NCBI GenBank assembly: GCA_034521465.1
Contig: JAXHMN010000008.1
Coordinates: 124,001-188,000 of the forward strand
DNA: 64,000 nucleotides
Source: SURF-28 sp034521465
GTDB lineage: Bacteria > Bacteroidota > Ignavibacteria > Ignavibacteriales > Melioribacteraceae
Direction of reading: 5' to 3'
Part shown: positions 1-9,837 of the stretch, one piece after another
Numbering within the stretch: position 1 is the first letter of the stretch
Layout: every line of letters begins with the position of its first letter
Notes under the pieces: model-generated
What the model was told of the DNA's origin: nothing
The model's input: only the letters and a program-made list of their open reading frames with translations
Database searches by the model: none
Made by a program: the position numbers and the translations under genes

Positions 1-5
1 AAATT

Positions 6-1402
6 TTAGAGATAATCATCTTTGATTTTCATAAGATATTCTTTTGCAGCCTCATATTCGTTGGGGATTTTACCATCGAGGATTGCTTCTTCAATTGCCG
101 ATTTGATTTCACCGATCTTTTTCGACGGTGGGATATTGCAAATTTTCATAATTTCATCGCCGCGAACTGGGATTGAAATTCTCTTAATTTATCTTTCTCT
201 TGAACGTCTCTTACTTTCTGCATTACGATTTCATAATTATTTAAATAACGTGAAACCTTTTTGGGATTTTTACTGGTAATATCTGCACGACAAAGAGTTA
301 TTAAATCCTCAAGGTCTTCGTTTGTCTGAACAATTAATCTTCTTATTGCAGAGTCGGTAACAGTTTCATCTACAAGCGCTATCGGTCTTAAATGAAGACG
401 GATTAATTTTTGGATATACGGTAATTTATTTAACGGAAGTTTCATTCTTCTAAAAATATGTTCCATCATTCTTGCGCCAAGTTCTTCGTGACCGTGAAAA
501 GTCCAGCCAACTTTTTCGTCGAATGCTTTTGTTTGCGGTTTGGCAATATCATGAACTAACGCAGCAAACCTTAACCAAACATTTTCGGTTTCATTTGAGA
601 TGTTATCTAAAACTTTACATGTATGAAGAAATACTTCTTTATGATGATGATCTTTTCTTTGTTCAACTCCGCTTAAATTTGAGATTTCCGGGAAAACAAT
701 ATCCATCACGCCGCAATCAAACATAAGTTTTAAACCGATTGAGGGTTTTGGAGCTGAAAGCAGCTTGAAAAATTCATCTGTTAATCTCTCTTGCGATACA
801 ATTTTTAGGCGATCTCTATTGCGGTTTGCCGCATCGAGGATCTTTTGGTCAACATCAAACTGAAGTTGTGCTGCAAAGCGAAATGCACGCATAATTCTAA
901 GCGGGTCATCGTCAAATGTTTCGTTCGGATTGAGCGGAGTTTTGATAACCTTCTCTTGCAAATCTGTTAAACCGTCAAACTTATCTATGACCTCACCATA
1001 ATCTTTTTCATTTAGTGAAATTGCTAACGTATTAATTGTGAAATCCCGCCTCGATAAATCTTCCAAAAGAGTAGCAGATTCTACAACCGGTTTTCTACTG
1101 TCTTTGTTATAAGATTCTTTTCTAGCCCCAACAAACTCTAAGTCAAATCCATTATAAACAAAGTGCGCAGTTCCAAAACTTTTAAAAACATTCACCTTTT
1201 TCACATTCATTTTATTTGCAATTGCTTCGGCAAATTCGCTACCATCACCAACAATAACAAAATCAATTTCTTTTTTATTCCCTTCGAGCAGAATGTCGCG
1301 GACGTAACCACCGACAATATATACTTGCTCACCTCTTTCTTTGGCAACTTCCGTGAAATATTCTAAAAATTTTAAGTGCGATATCTTATTTGTGAGATTC
1401 AT
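6..1402 (-). CDS. cca: CCA-adding tRNA nucleotidyltransferase with HD domain (one frameshift)
   Basis: Adds or repairs the 3' CCA of tRNAs. The class II nucleotidyltransferase head is visible at the N-terminus (YIVGGYVRD, then KEIDFVI with the metal-binding acidic pair). A RRDFTIN motif follows, then DPLRIMRAFRFA, and a C-terminal HD phosphohydrolase domain (LVHDIAKP near residue 280). The uninterrupted frame stops at 146, but the C-terminus continues in the next frame (PVRGDEIMKICNIPPSKK...) to a stop at 6-8. One missing base in the GGG run at 168-170 explains this and gives about 465 aa, normal for the family. Neither tRNA in this window encodes CCA, so the enzyme is needed. It starts directly after the stop of the upstream membrane protease gene. 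Confidence 0.93.
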
Positions 1403-3538
1403 TTAATTCTGCATTGACCATTGAATCAATTTATATTGCTCAAAAAGTCTCGGCTCAATTTGTTTCTCTTTATTATGTTTGATTGCATACTCGATAAACT
1501 TTTTTGCTTCAGTTAACATATTTAATCTGAACGCACTGCTTGATAATTCCAAACTTGTAATTACACCAATATTGGTTGTATCTATTTTTGAAACATCAAT
1601 CATTTCCAGAAGTTCTTGATTTTTAGTTTCACCTGTTGAATACTGATTAAGTTTATTCATCAATAAGGTATAATTTGAGTCAGACCAATTATCATATAAG
1701 AGGTTGAATCTCTCCTCAGCGTTACTGATAACAAAATTTTTGTAAATATCGATCCCAAAATCTAAAAGTAATTTTCTTAGCTCAGCTTCCACTAAGTAGT
1801 CGGTTGATGGATTTTGGATAATTAACGAATCAAGATATGACCTTGCTAAATTAACTTCAGAGTTTAAAATGGCAATATCGGAAGTCCTCAATTCAAGAAT
1901 GTAAAAATAAGAAGTATTTTTAAAAGATTTAATATTTTTTATTAACAAATTGAGAGCATTTTCATATTCCTCTAATTGGACATTACAAAAGACCATTCCG
2001 TTTAATGAAGAATAATTACCGCTATAAGAGAAGACATCTTCATAATATTTCAGAGCTTCATTATAATGCCCTTCTCTAAAATACTCGTCTGCTTTATGCA
2101 GCATTTTTGCTGCATACCGTGGACATATTTTTTTAATTAAAGGTTTTCGTCCGAAATAAAGTTGAGCGGCTGCCGGGTTCTCCGGATAATCTAATTTACC
2201 AATATAATTCTTGAATTCGTTTTCATAATGATCAATCGGTTTATTAAAAATTTGAGAAAAGTTACCGGATTTATAGAACATCTTTACTTTATCAATTCCA
2301 TAATTCTCAATTAGATACTTGACAAATGAACCGGAAAATAAATAGGACGCCGACGAAGTATTTGTAAAAAAGTTTAATCCTTCAAACAATTCGGAAATTG
2401 AAATTTGATACCCATGCTGCTCTGCAAGTTTAACGAGATAATCAATATTATAACCTGCGTAATCATTTTCAATCGCCATTGCCACTCCTTCAATCAAAGA
2501 AGGATTTATATAACCGGCAACTTTAAACGGCGCATTTCCGAATTCACCGGCAAGTATATGAACGAGTTCATGTTTCAGCGTTTTTTGAAAATTCTCACCG
2601 TTTAAATAGATTTGTCTTAACCACGGTTTAGCTACGTCCGCATTTTCTGAACCAAAGAGTTCCTTCTTTTGACGACGATTTATAAAGATATAGGATTTTA
2701 TTTTATACTCATTTTTTAGTTCTAATTGGTCGTAGATTATTTTGTAATAAAATTCATGCAATCTTTTCAATGAATTGATATTATAACCGATAGTTTTATC
2801 AAAAAAGATTTCAAAGTGTTCTGTCTCTATTTTTTCGCTTAATTGATTTTCAATCCTATTTTCTGTTGTTATCAATCCAAGTGATTGTTTAAGACATCCA
2901 AACCACAGAACCATTAAAAGGATTATAAATACAACAACTTTGAACTCGATCTTATCTTTTTTGCGAAGGAATAAAAACAATCCCGCAAAAAATAGAACGT
3001 TTAGAATTCGGTAAATAATTAGTTGAAACGAGAGTTGTATGTGTTCGTCATAAATTGTTCCCGGGAAATATCCAAAAACCGGATTGAAGAAATAAATTTG
3101 CGGTAAGAAATAAAACTCAATTAGTGATATTAAAAGTAGGAGAACAAATATTATTATGAATAAAGTCCGGTTGACTTTTTTTGTGAATTTTGTAACCGCG
3201 TCACCAATTACAAAACCAATAAAAAATGCCGGAATCGAAATAACAAAATAGAATAATATTTCACTCGAAAGCGGACAGGGTGAAAGAAAAATATTGGCAA
3301 ACATAGAAATGATAAGAGGAATAAATAAAACGAGCGAATAATAACCATATTTATTCAAGCCATAACTCTTTAACGGAGCTATCCCAAAATATCCACCGGA
3401 AATAAAAAGCGGCAAGCTCATAAAAAACGAAAATTCAAATCCGGTAACATTCGTTAAAGGGAATAGTTGTAATACCAAACTAATGATTAAAGGCAGGGAT
3501 AACGCAAAATAATTATGTAATGATAGTTTGTTTAACAC
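1403..3538 (-). CDS. Polytopic membrane gluzincin (peptidase MA-like) with C-terminal TPR region
   Basis: 711 aa. Residues 1-220 hold about six hydrophobic segments. They are followed by a soluble domain with a zinc-protease signature: HELVH near residue 335 (HExxH) and the downstream acidic motif SLIEGVAMAIE, the usual third zinc ligand of gluzincins such as the peptidase MA group. From about 480 the sequence looks like TPR helices (HYNEALKYYEDVF, EYENALNLL). Probable role: a membrane-anchored metalloprotease or scaffold; the substrate is unknown. It lies 2 bases after murA and directly before cca, so all are probably co-transcribed. The family assignment rests on motifs only. Confidence 0.72.
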   Translation of the reverse strand: MLNKLSLHNYFALSLPLIISLVLQLFPLTNVTGFEFSFFMSLPLFISGGYFGIAPLKSYGLNKYGYYSLVLFIPLIISMFANIFLSPCPLSSEILFYFVISIPAFFIGFVIGDAVTKFTKKVNRTLFIIIFVLLLLISLIEFYFLPQIYFFNPVFGYFPGTIYDEHIQLSFQLIIYRILNVLFFAGLFLFLRKKDKIEFKVVVFIILLMVLWFGCLKQSLGLITTENRIENQLSEKIETEHFEIFFDKTIGYNINSLKRLHEFYYKIIYDQLELKNEYKIKSYIFINRRQKKELFGSENADVAKPWLRQIYLNGENFQKTLKHELVHILAGEFGNAPFKVAGYINPSLIEGVAMAIENDYAGYNIDYLVKLAEQHGYQISISELFEGLNFFTNTSSASYLFSGSFVKYLIENYGIDKVKMFYKSGNFSQIFNKPIDHYENEFKNYIGKLDYPENPAAAQLYFGRKPLIKKICPRYAAKMLHKADEYFREGHYNEALKYYEDVFSYSGNYSSLNGMVFCNVQLEEYENALNLLIKNIKSFKNTSYFYILELRTSDIAILNSEVNLARSYLDSLIIQNPSTDYLVEAELRKLLLDFGIDIYKNFVISNAEERFNLLYDNWSDSNYTLLMNKLNQYSTGETKNQELLEMIDVSKIDTTNIGVITSLELSSSAFRLNMLTEAKKFIEYAIKHNKEKQIEPRLFEQYKLIQWSMQN

Positions 3539-3540
3539 TT

Positions 3541-4806
3541 CTAAAATTCTTCTGTGGAAACACGTTTAATATTTGCTCCCAATTGATTCAGTTTCTCGTC
3601 AATTCTTTGATAACCGCGATCCAAATGATATATCCGTAAGACCTCGGTTGTACCTTCTGCGGCTAAGCCGGCAAGCACTAACGAAGCGCTTGCACGTAAA
3701 TCAGTTGACATCACTTTTGCGCCATTAAGACTTTTCATGCCTTTCACTAAAGCGCTGTTTCTTATTACTTCAATGTCTGCGCCTAATCTCAATAGTTCCG
3801 GAACGTGATTAAATCTATCAATATAAATTGTATCGGTTATTGTTGATGTTCCATTTGCAAGTGACATTAGTGTTATCCACTGAGCTTGCATATCGGTCGG
3901 GAATCCCGGGAAAATCGCAGTTGTTACATCAACACTTTTCAGATCAATATCAGTCGCATCAATTTCAACTGATTTTTTATCAATATTAATTTTGCAGCCG
4001 GCATCTTCCAACTTTACAATTACAGCATTTAGATGGCTTGCATTAGTAACATTAACTTTAATTTTACTTTTAGTAATTGCTGCGGCTATTAACAATGTAC
4101 CGGCTTCAATTCTATCGGAAATTGTTGCAATGTTTGCGGGTTGTAATTCCGGCACACCGGCAATTTTTAAAGTTGGCGTACCGATTCCGTTAATATTTGC
4201 ACCCATTGCCACTAAGTATTCTGATAATTGTACAATTTCAGGTTCAATCGCAGCATTGGTTATCAATGATTCTCCTTCGGCCAAAACCGAAGCCATTAAC
4301 GCATTTCCGGTTGCCCCCACCGACGAAACATCAAAATTGATTTTGCCGCCTTTTAATTTTTTTGATTTCGCAATGATGTAACCCTCTTCTAATTCAACTT
4401 CGGCGCCGAGTTTCTTCATTGCTTCAAGATGAAGGTTTATTGGTCTGGGACCCCATGCACAACCACCGGGCAATGAAACTTTTGCATAACCGTATTTTGC
4501 CAACAGCGGACCGAGCACATACACAGATGCACGCATTTTTTTTACATGTTCGTAAGGTGCATCTTGTGTTGTAATGTTTGTGGTATCTAACTTTAGTTTG
4601 TGATTATCAAAAGAAATATCTACGCCAAGATGACGGAGCAGTTTAATCATCGTATAAACATCATTTACTTCAGGTGTATTGTCTATAATATTTTGACCAT
4701 TGTTCAAAATTGCAGCAGGCATCAGTGCGAGACAAGAATTTTTTGCGCCGCTTGCTTCAACGCTACCGCTTAATTTCTCGCCACCTTCAATTAAAAACTT
4801 ATCCAT
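3541..4806 (-). CDS. murA: UDP-N-acetylglucosamine 1-carboxyvinyltransferase
   Basis: First committed step of peptidoglycan synthesis: transfer of enolpyruvate from PEP to UDP-GlcNAc in the cytoplasm. 421 aa, the usual MurA length. The substrate-binding lysine is Lys22 in GAKNSCLALM. The active-site loop SLPGGCAWGPRP carries Cys116, the residue alkylated by fosfomycin, so this copy should be fosfomycin-sensitive. The C-terminal half has the typical FPTDMQAQ and DLRASASLVLAGL motifs. The ATG start lies 8 bases after the upstream kinase gene, and the stop is 2 bases from the protease gene. Confidence 0.97.
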   Translation of the reverse strand: MDKFLIEGGEKLSGSVEASGAKNSCLALMPAAILNNGQNIIDNTPEVNDVYTMIKLLRHLGVDISFDNHKLKLDTTNITTQDAPYEHVKKMRASVYVLGPLLAKYGYAKVSLPGGCAWGPRPINLHLEAMKKLGAEVELEEGYIIAKSKKLKGGKINFDVSSVGATGNALMASVLAEGESLITNAAIEPEIVQLSEYLVAMGANINGIGTPTLKIAGVPELQPANIATISDRIEAGTLLIAAAITKSKIKVNVTNASHLNAVIVKLEDAGCKINIDKKSVEIDATDIDLKSVDVTTAIFPGFPTDMQAQWITLMSLANGTSTITDTIYIDRFNHVPELLRLGADIEVIRNSALVKGMKSLNGAKVMSTDLRASASLVLAGLAAEGTTEVLRIYHLDRGYQRIDEKLNQLGANIKRVSTEEF

Positions 4807-4814
4807 TACTTTCC

Positions 4815-6719
4815 TTATTGTATTCTCAGTATTCTGCCGTTTACAGCCGTGATAAAAATGTTTCCGTTAATTGTTTTTTCAATTCCCGTAAAACTCATAT
4901 ATGTTTTGGTATCTAACAAAGACCAGCTATCACCGGAATCTTTTGAAATTATTAACTCTCCCCTATTACCGGGCATAATAAGGAAATTATCAGTTATGAA
5001 CTTTGCGCTTTGCAAACCGCCTCGTTGTTTAACCGGTACGCTCTCCCATGACTCACCACCGTTAAAGGTCAAAAATATTTCATCGCCGCCGCCCACAACT
5101 ATTCCTTTATCTTCATTCAAGAAATCAATATCTCTGAGATATTTATTTGTAAAATTTTCGATTTGTTTCCAGTTGTTACCGCCGTCGGTAGCTTTTAAAA
5201 TTGTACCGTTCCAGCCGCAAATAAATCCAATTTTATCCGATACAAAAATAATATCATAGAGAAGATCATTTGTATTGAGAGCGATCTTCTCCCAGTTTTT
5301 CCCGCCGTCATAACTGCGTACTAATGATCCCTTTGAACCAACAATAAAACCATTTTGCGGATCACTAAAAGTGACCTTGAAAAGCGTGTAGTCACCGGCA
5401 ATCTGCATTGAAGTTGACCTTATAAATTTGTCTTCTGTATAAATGATTTTTGAGTTATTGCCGACAAGCACGGCTTTTCCGTTTTCCGAAATAAACGCAT
5501 CATTCAGATTTACAGAATCATTTAAAATAATTTTGTTCCAGTCATCACCCGCGTTTTCTGTTAACAAAACAGTTACCGAATCACCAACGGCAATCCCCAA
5601 ATTGTTGTTAGCAAAGAAAATTGAATTTAGCTTGTTATTGTTATTTGTTTCAAGCCATTTCAATTGACTTAATTTAATACCAATATCTTCATCTTCTTCA
5701 AACAAGGTTTCCACATTGTATTTCTTCAGTTTTTCAAGACTCCTACTTTTCAAAAGCGAATCTACTTGGTAATATGCAAACACAACAAGCGCAGCCAATG
5801 CAATTACAAAAATTGTAAATGCAGTAATTGAATAAATTTTTGTTTTCTTCGGATTTGGTTTAATCCTGGATGTATATTTTTCTTGCAGCGCAGCAATGTA
5901 CTTGTCTAAATCTCTAAGATCAGCAATAAAATCTTCACAAGTTTGATACCTCTCATTTTGATTTTTTTGAAGAGCGGTAGTTATTATTTTGTCAATGTTT
6001 TCCGGCAGTCCCGGAATTGAAGCTGATACTTTTGGTGGTGGAGTTTTTAAGTGAGCATCCATCACATTATATTCACTTTCATGATCAAAGGGAGGTTGCC
6101 CTGTTAACATTTCATAAAAAGCACAACCGAGCGAATATATATCGGTATGATGAGTTAATTCATCTCCTCTAATTTGCTCAGGACTCATGTAATAAATAGT
6201 CCCAATTTTTGCACCGGTTTTTGTGAAGCTCTTTTCGAAGAGAGATTTTGAAATACCGAAATCCATAATTTTGGCAACACCTTCGGCATTAAAAATAATG
6301 TTTGATGGTTTTATATCTCGATGGATGAATCCCTTTGCGTGCGCATAACCAATACCGGCTAAAATTTGTTTCATTACATAAACTGCATCGTAAAGATGAA
6401 TTCGTCCTTGCCGGTAAATTAATTTTTCTAAGCTCTCACCGTCGATGTATTCCATCACAATTCCGAGGAGACCGTGGTATTCAATAAATCCATAAACGGT
6501 AACAATATTCGGATGCGAAAGTTTAGCTTGGTTTTTGGCTTCCCTCTTAAATCTTTCGACGAAGCGTTCTTTACTGAAGAGCTGAGAGCTAAGCATTTTT
6601 ATAGCTACGTTACGCTCTAAAGACGTATCATATGCTTTGTAAACAACTCCCATTCCTCCTCGACCGAGAATGGAAACGATCTTATAATTTTCAAGTTTTT
6701 TGCCGACTAAATCATCCAT
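4815..6719 (-). CDS. Membrane Ser/Thr protein kinase with extracytoplasmic BNR/Ycf48-like propeller
   Basis: About 634 aa from the ATG at 6719 (MDDLVGKKLENYKIV). The frame is open for 49 more codons upstream, but that stretch does not look like protein, so I chose the later start. The Hanks kinase domain is complete: GRGGMGVVYKA P-loop, VAIKML lysine, HRDIKPSN catalytic loop, DFGISK and MSPEQ. A single transmembrane helix follows (SITAFTIFVIALAALVVF, about residues 300-320). The outer half carries repeated Asp-box-like motifs (GGKNWEKI, GGNNWKQI, GGESWESV, SGDSWSLL), as in Ycf48/BNR photosystem-assembly-type propellers. Likely a sensor kinase reading an envelope signal; ligand and targets unknown. 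murA follows at 8 bases. Confidence 0.88.
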   Translation of the reverse strand: MDDLVGKKLENYKIVSILGRGGMGVVYKAYDTSLERNVAIKMLSSQLFSKERFVERFKREAKNQAKLSHPNIVTVYGFIEYHGLLGIVMEYIDGESLEKLIYRQGRIHLYDAVYVMKQILAGIGYAHAKGFIHRDIKPSNIIFNAEGVAKIMDFGISKSLFEKSFTKTGAKIGTIYYMSPEQIRGDELTHHTDIYSLGCAFYEMLTGQPPFDHESEYNVMDAHLKTPPPKVSASIPGLPENIDKIITTALQKNQNERYQTCEDFIADLRDLDKYIAALQEKYTSRIKPNPKKTKIYSITAFTIFVIALAALVVFAYYQVDSLLKSRSLEKLKKYNVETLFEEDEDIGIKLSQLKWLETNNNNKLNSIFFANNNLGIAVGDSVTVLLTENAGDDWNKIILNDSVNLNDAFISENGKAVLVGNNSKIIYTEDKFIRSTSMQIAGDYTLFKVTFSDPQNGFIVGSKGSLVRSYDGGKNWEKIALNTNDLLYDIIFVSDKIGFICGWNGTILKATDGGNNWKQIENFTNKYLRDIDFLNEDKGIVVGGGDEIFLTFNGGESWESVPVKQRGGLQSAKFITDNFLIMPGNRGELIISKDSGDSWSLLDTKTYMSFTGIEKTINGNIFITAVNGRILRIQ

Positions 6720-6941
6720 GTGACCATCATTTATTGTGAATTTATTTGTTAACGAATATAAAAATATTTGAAGACAGATTAAGAATTTTGTGCATTTAAT
6801 TAATATTGAAAAAATGTGATCAAATCGATCATTTTTGTCTAAGATCAATAAATCCGGGAAACACACTCAATTGAAAATCAACGTCATTTGTAATATATTT
6901 CGTCTCTTAATTTTTCAGCTTTGCTCAAAGTTAATTTGAAT

Positions 6942-7015
<74 letters not shown>

Positions 7016-7131
7016 CAGATTCAAGTGAAAAGTATAAAGGCAAAAGTAAAAAGTACATTTTATAAATCATACTCCCTTTACACTCATAACTAAATCAAAC
7101 AAAATTTGCAGCGTTACACACACAAAATTAT

Positions 7132-7205
7132 GCGCCCGTAGCTCAACTGGACAGAGCATCTGACTTCGGATCAGAGGGTTGAGGGTTCGAATCCTTCCGG
7201 GCGTA
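7132..7205 (+). tRNA. tRNA-Arg (anticodon UCG)
   Basis: A 74-nt cloverleaf nearly identical to the preceding tRNA-Arg: same acceptor arms, anticodon stem TCTGA/TCAGA and T-loop. The anticodon loop is CTTCGGA, so the anticodon is UCG. CCA is not encoded. About nine positions differ from the first copy, including position 34, which suggests tandem duplication followed by anticodon divergence. Confidence 0.94.
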
Positions 7206-7227
7206 CAAAATAGAAATGGTTTGAACA

Positions 7228-7692
7228 TTGCTCTTCTCCGAAGATGTTTACAAATTTATGTTTACAGCCCTCCAAGAAGCTGAAATTTCTCTTGAAAATG
7301 ATGAAATACCAATCGGCGCTGTAGTTGTTTACAAAAATAGAATCATCGGACGTGGTCATAATCAAGTAGAAATGCTAAATGATACAACTGCACACGCCGA
7401 AATGATTGCAATAACCGCTGCATCAAGTTACCTGAAAACAAAATATCTTAATCAATGTGATTTGTACGTCACAGCAGAACCATGTATAATGTGTTCGGGA
7501 GCTATCCTTTTAAGCAGAATTAAAAACCTTTACTTCGGTACGCACGAGCCCAAATTTGGCAGTGCCGGCTCACTTTATAATTTATTGGATTCGAATAAAT
7601 ATAATCATCAGGTGAATGTATATTCCGGTATTTACGAAAATGAAAGCAAAGATCTTCTACAACAATTCTTCAAAAATAAACGCAGTAAATAA
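7228..7692 (+). CDS. tadA: tRNA-specific adenosine deaminase
   Basis: Deaminates A34 to inosine in tRNA-Arg(ACG), letting one tRNA read CGU, CGC and CGA. 154 aa with both zinc-site motifs of the CDA fold: HAEMIA (zinc His and catalytic Glu) and PCIMC (two zinc Cys). The substrate-loop region IPIGAVVV is also typical. The start chosen is TTG at 7228, because the residues before the first internal Met (7258) match the usual TadA N-terminus and an in-frame stop lies just upstream at 7222. It sits 23 bases downstream of tRNA-Arg(UCG), with the substrate tRNA-Arg(ACG) just before that. Confidence 0.95.
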   Translation: MLFSEDVYKFMFTALQEAEISLENDEIPIGAVVVYKNRIIGRGHNQVEMLNDTTAHAEMIAITAASSYLKTKYLNQCDLYVTAEPCIMCSGAILLSRIKNLYFGTHEPKFGSAGSLYNLLDSNKYNHQVNVYSGIYENESKDLLQQFFKNKRSK

Positions 7693-7699
7693 ATCTATT

Positions 7700-7730
7700 T
7701 TGACATTTTTTTTGGCTATTAACTTTAAGT
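7700..7730 (+). promoter_or_regulatory. Candidate promoter of adk
   Basis: A consensus-like -35 hexamer TTGACA at 7700-7705 is followed about 18-20 bases later by weak AT-rich -10 candidates around 7723-7730 (TTTAAG, TAAGTA). It lies in the 86-base gap between tadA and adk. The -10 match is poor, so this is a weak call. Confidence 0.3.
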
Positions 7731-7778
7731 AAATTATTTTTACAATTAAAAATACCCCAATCAACCACAGGTTTATTA

Positions 7779-8432
7779 ATGAAGATAATCATTTTCGGAG
7801 CTCCCGGCGTTGGTAAAGGCACGCAAGCAAAAGTAATTTCAAAGAAGAAACATATTCCACACATTTCAACTGGCGATATATTAAGAACTGCTGTGCAAAA
7901 AGGAACTGAACTAGGAAAGCAAGCAAAAGAAATAATGGATAGAGGCGATTTGGTTCCTGACGACTTGATGATAAAATTGATTGACGAAGTTTTGCATGAT
8001 AAAAAAGCAAAAGATGGTTTTATTTTGGATGGTTTCCCCAGAACAATTGAACAAGCAAAAATCCTCGATTCTGTACTTAACAAATTAGATGATAATTCCG
8101 GCGCAATCGTGATACATCTTGATGCGGATGATGAGTTGATAGTCAATCGACTCTCCAAAAGAAGAGCTTGCAGCGCTTGTGGAAACATTGTTAATCTTAA
8201 TTATATTGAAGATGATTCAACATGTCCCTACTGCGGTTCAAAAAATACATTTGTTAAGCGTAAAGATGATGAAGAAGATATTATAAGAAACCGTTTGAGA
8301 GTTTTTCACGAAACTACAGAACCTGTTATTAATTATTACAGAGATAAAACTGAGGTAATAGAAATAAACGGTTCAAGACCGGTGGAAGATGTAACTGCTG
8401 AAATTCTCGATAAGTTAGATCAGTTAGAATAA
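7779..8432 (+). CDS. adk: Adenylate kinase (zinc-lid type)
   Basis: Interconverts ATP + AMP and 2 ADP in the cytoplasm. 217 aa. P-loop GAPGVGKGT at residues 7-15, AMP-binding STGD and DGFPRTIEQA. The long LID carries a four-cysteine zinc knuckle (CSACG ... CPYCG), the form found in Gram-positives and some FCB bacteria. ATG start. It is followed by the oppositely oriented ftsE, whose 3' end lies about 10 bases away, so the two transcription units converge. Confidence 0.97.
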   Translation: MKIIIFGAPGVGKGTQAKVISKKKHIPHISTGDILRTAVQKGTELGKQAKEIMDRGDLVPDDLMIKLIDEVLHDKKAKDGFILDGFPRTIEQAKILDSVLNKLDDNSGAIVIHLDADDELIVNRLSKRRACSACGNIVNLNYIEDDSTCPYCGSKNTFVKRKDDEEDIIRNRLRVFHETTEPVINYYRDKTEVIEINGSRPVEDVTAEILDKLDQLE

Positions 8433-8442
8433 ATAAGATTGA

Positions 8443-9119
8443 CTAAGCTAGATTCTTTTTTCTTATCACAACTTTAACTGCTTTACCGTCTTGCAGTTTA
8501 ATTATTCTAGTATCGATTTTTTTTACAAGATCATAGTTGTGCGTAGCGCAAATAACTGATGTTCCCCTGTTATTTATTTTTTTAGAATCCCAATTATTTC
8601 ATCGGATGTTTCAGGATCCAAGTTTCCGGTTGGCTCATCGGCTAAAATTAACATAGGATCATTAACAATTGCTCTTGCGATAGCGACTCTCTGCTTCTCA
8701 CCACCTGATAATTCCGAAGGCATATTTTTTTGTTTGTGGCTTAACCCGACTTCTGTCAGCGCTTGAAGAACTTTTCGTTTTATTTGTATTCTTTTTGTGC
8801 CGGTTACCTGCAAAACGAAAGCAACATTTTCATATACATCCCGATCATCTAACAATTTAAAATCTTGAAAAATTACACCGATCTTTCTTCTCAGATAAGG
8901 TAAATCTTTCGCTCTAATTGTCTTTGAATTATAATCACCAACTTCAACAGTGCCATGTTGCGGAAGGATATTCATATAGATCATTTGCAGAAATGTGGTT
9001 TTCCCAGCACCACTTTTCCCAATTAAGAAAACAAATTCGCCGGTTTCGCATTCGAAGTTGAGGTCGCTGAAGACCGGTTGATTCGGATATTCATATTCTA
9101 CATTAGTGAATGTGAGCAT
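8443..9119 (-). CDS. ftsE: Cell-division ABC ATPase FtsE (one frameshift)
   Basis: ATPase of the FtsEX complex that couples division to periplasmic peptidoglycan hydrolysis. Walker A GKSGAGKTT, the FtsE-type stretch RRKIGVIFQDFKLLDDR, signature LSGGEKQRVAIARA and Walker B LILADEPTGNLD are present. The frame stops at 8574 after ILKK. The remaining C-terminus (NNRGTSVICATHNYDLVKK..., with the H-loop His) continues in the next frame to 8443. One A missing from the A7 run (8577-8583 on the + strand) explains this and gives about 225 aa. No ftsX lies next to it: downstream is convergent adk and upstream is a methyltransferase gene that overlaps by one base. Confidence 0.9.
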
Positions 9120-9787
9120 TATACTTTTCCAAGAACAAATTGAACTCTTTCGGATTTATGTGTTGCATCGTCAAACGAAAAACATTCATATGCGTCAAGT
9201 ATTTTCATATTTGCTTTTTCCGCAAATTCAAAATAGTCTTCAAATTTATAAATATGTTGAAAATGTGTTTCAATAAAATGCTCATCTTTAATAATCATTT
9301 CAACAATATTTTTATGGATTCGTGTATTTTCATCGTATGAACTGATTTGTTTATACTTAATACCTTTATAGAATCCCTTCCTGTTCAATCCTTTAATATT
9401 TGCTCTGCTGTTGCTTTCCAAGCTAACATCAAAAGTTAAGATACCCATTGGATCAAGTAAATCCCTGCATTCGGATAAAAACTTTATAAATATATTTGGA
9501 GTTATCAGGTAATTAACACTGTCAAATATAGAAAAAATAAGATCAAATTCTTTGTTGAACGGAAGTGATGACATGTCGCAAACACAGAGATTTTCTATTT
9601 TTTCATTTTGCGACAACATAGCAAAAGATGAATCGGATATAATATAGCAGCCAAATTCATTCTTGAGATAATTTGATATATATCCCCTGCCCGCACCCAG
9701 TTCTAAAACATTACTTGTATCTGAAAGGTAAATTTCAGAAAGATCAACAATGTACTCTGCCCAATTTTCGTAATCTAAGTGCTTCAT
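9119..9787 (-). CDS. Class I SAM-dependent methyltransferase
   Basis: 222 aa from the first Met. Motif I is VLELGAGRG, followed by CDMSSLPF (acidic/adenine site) and FDLIFSIFDSVNYL (motif post-II), a Methyltransf_25-type fold. The substrate cannot be read from sequence. The frame stays open upstream without an ATG/GTG/TTG, and that stretch (YSSSSLIYPKLMKH) resembles the real N-terminus of this family. The true start therefore probably lies up to about 20 codons further upstream (near 9830), perhaps hidden by an indel or a rare start. The gene sits between pdxA and ftsE, 1-base overlap with the latter. Confidence 0.82.
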   Translation of the reverse strand: MKHLDYENWAEYIVDLSEIYLSDTSNVLELGAGRGYISNYLKNEFGCYIISDSSFAMLSQNEKIENLCVCDMSSLPFNKEFDLIFSIFDSVNYLITPNIFIKFLSECRDLLDPMGILTFDVSLESNSRANIKGLNRKGFYKGIKYKQISSYDENTRIHKNIVEMIIKDEHFIETHFQHIYKFEDYFEFAEKANMKILDAYECFSFDDATHKSERVQFVLGKV

Positions 9788-9837
9788 CAGCTTCGGATAA
9801 ATTAGAGATGATGAAGAATACGGCGGGAGATCAATAT

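Noticed and set aside
7171..7365. Minus-strand frame containing the peptide EGFEPST
   Set aside because: This is the classic artefact of translating a tRNA T-arm in reverse; it overlaps tRNA-Arg(UCG) and tadA.
7670..8188. 172-codon frame opposite adk
   Set aside because: Shadow of adk; rich in Ser and Cys with no domain pattern, while the + strand carries a clear adenylate kinase.
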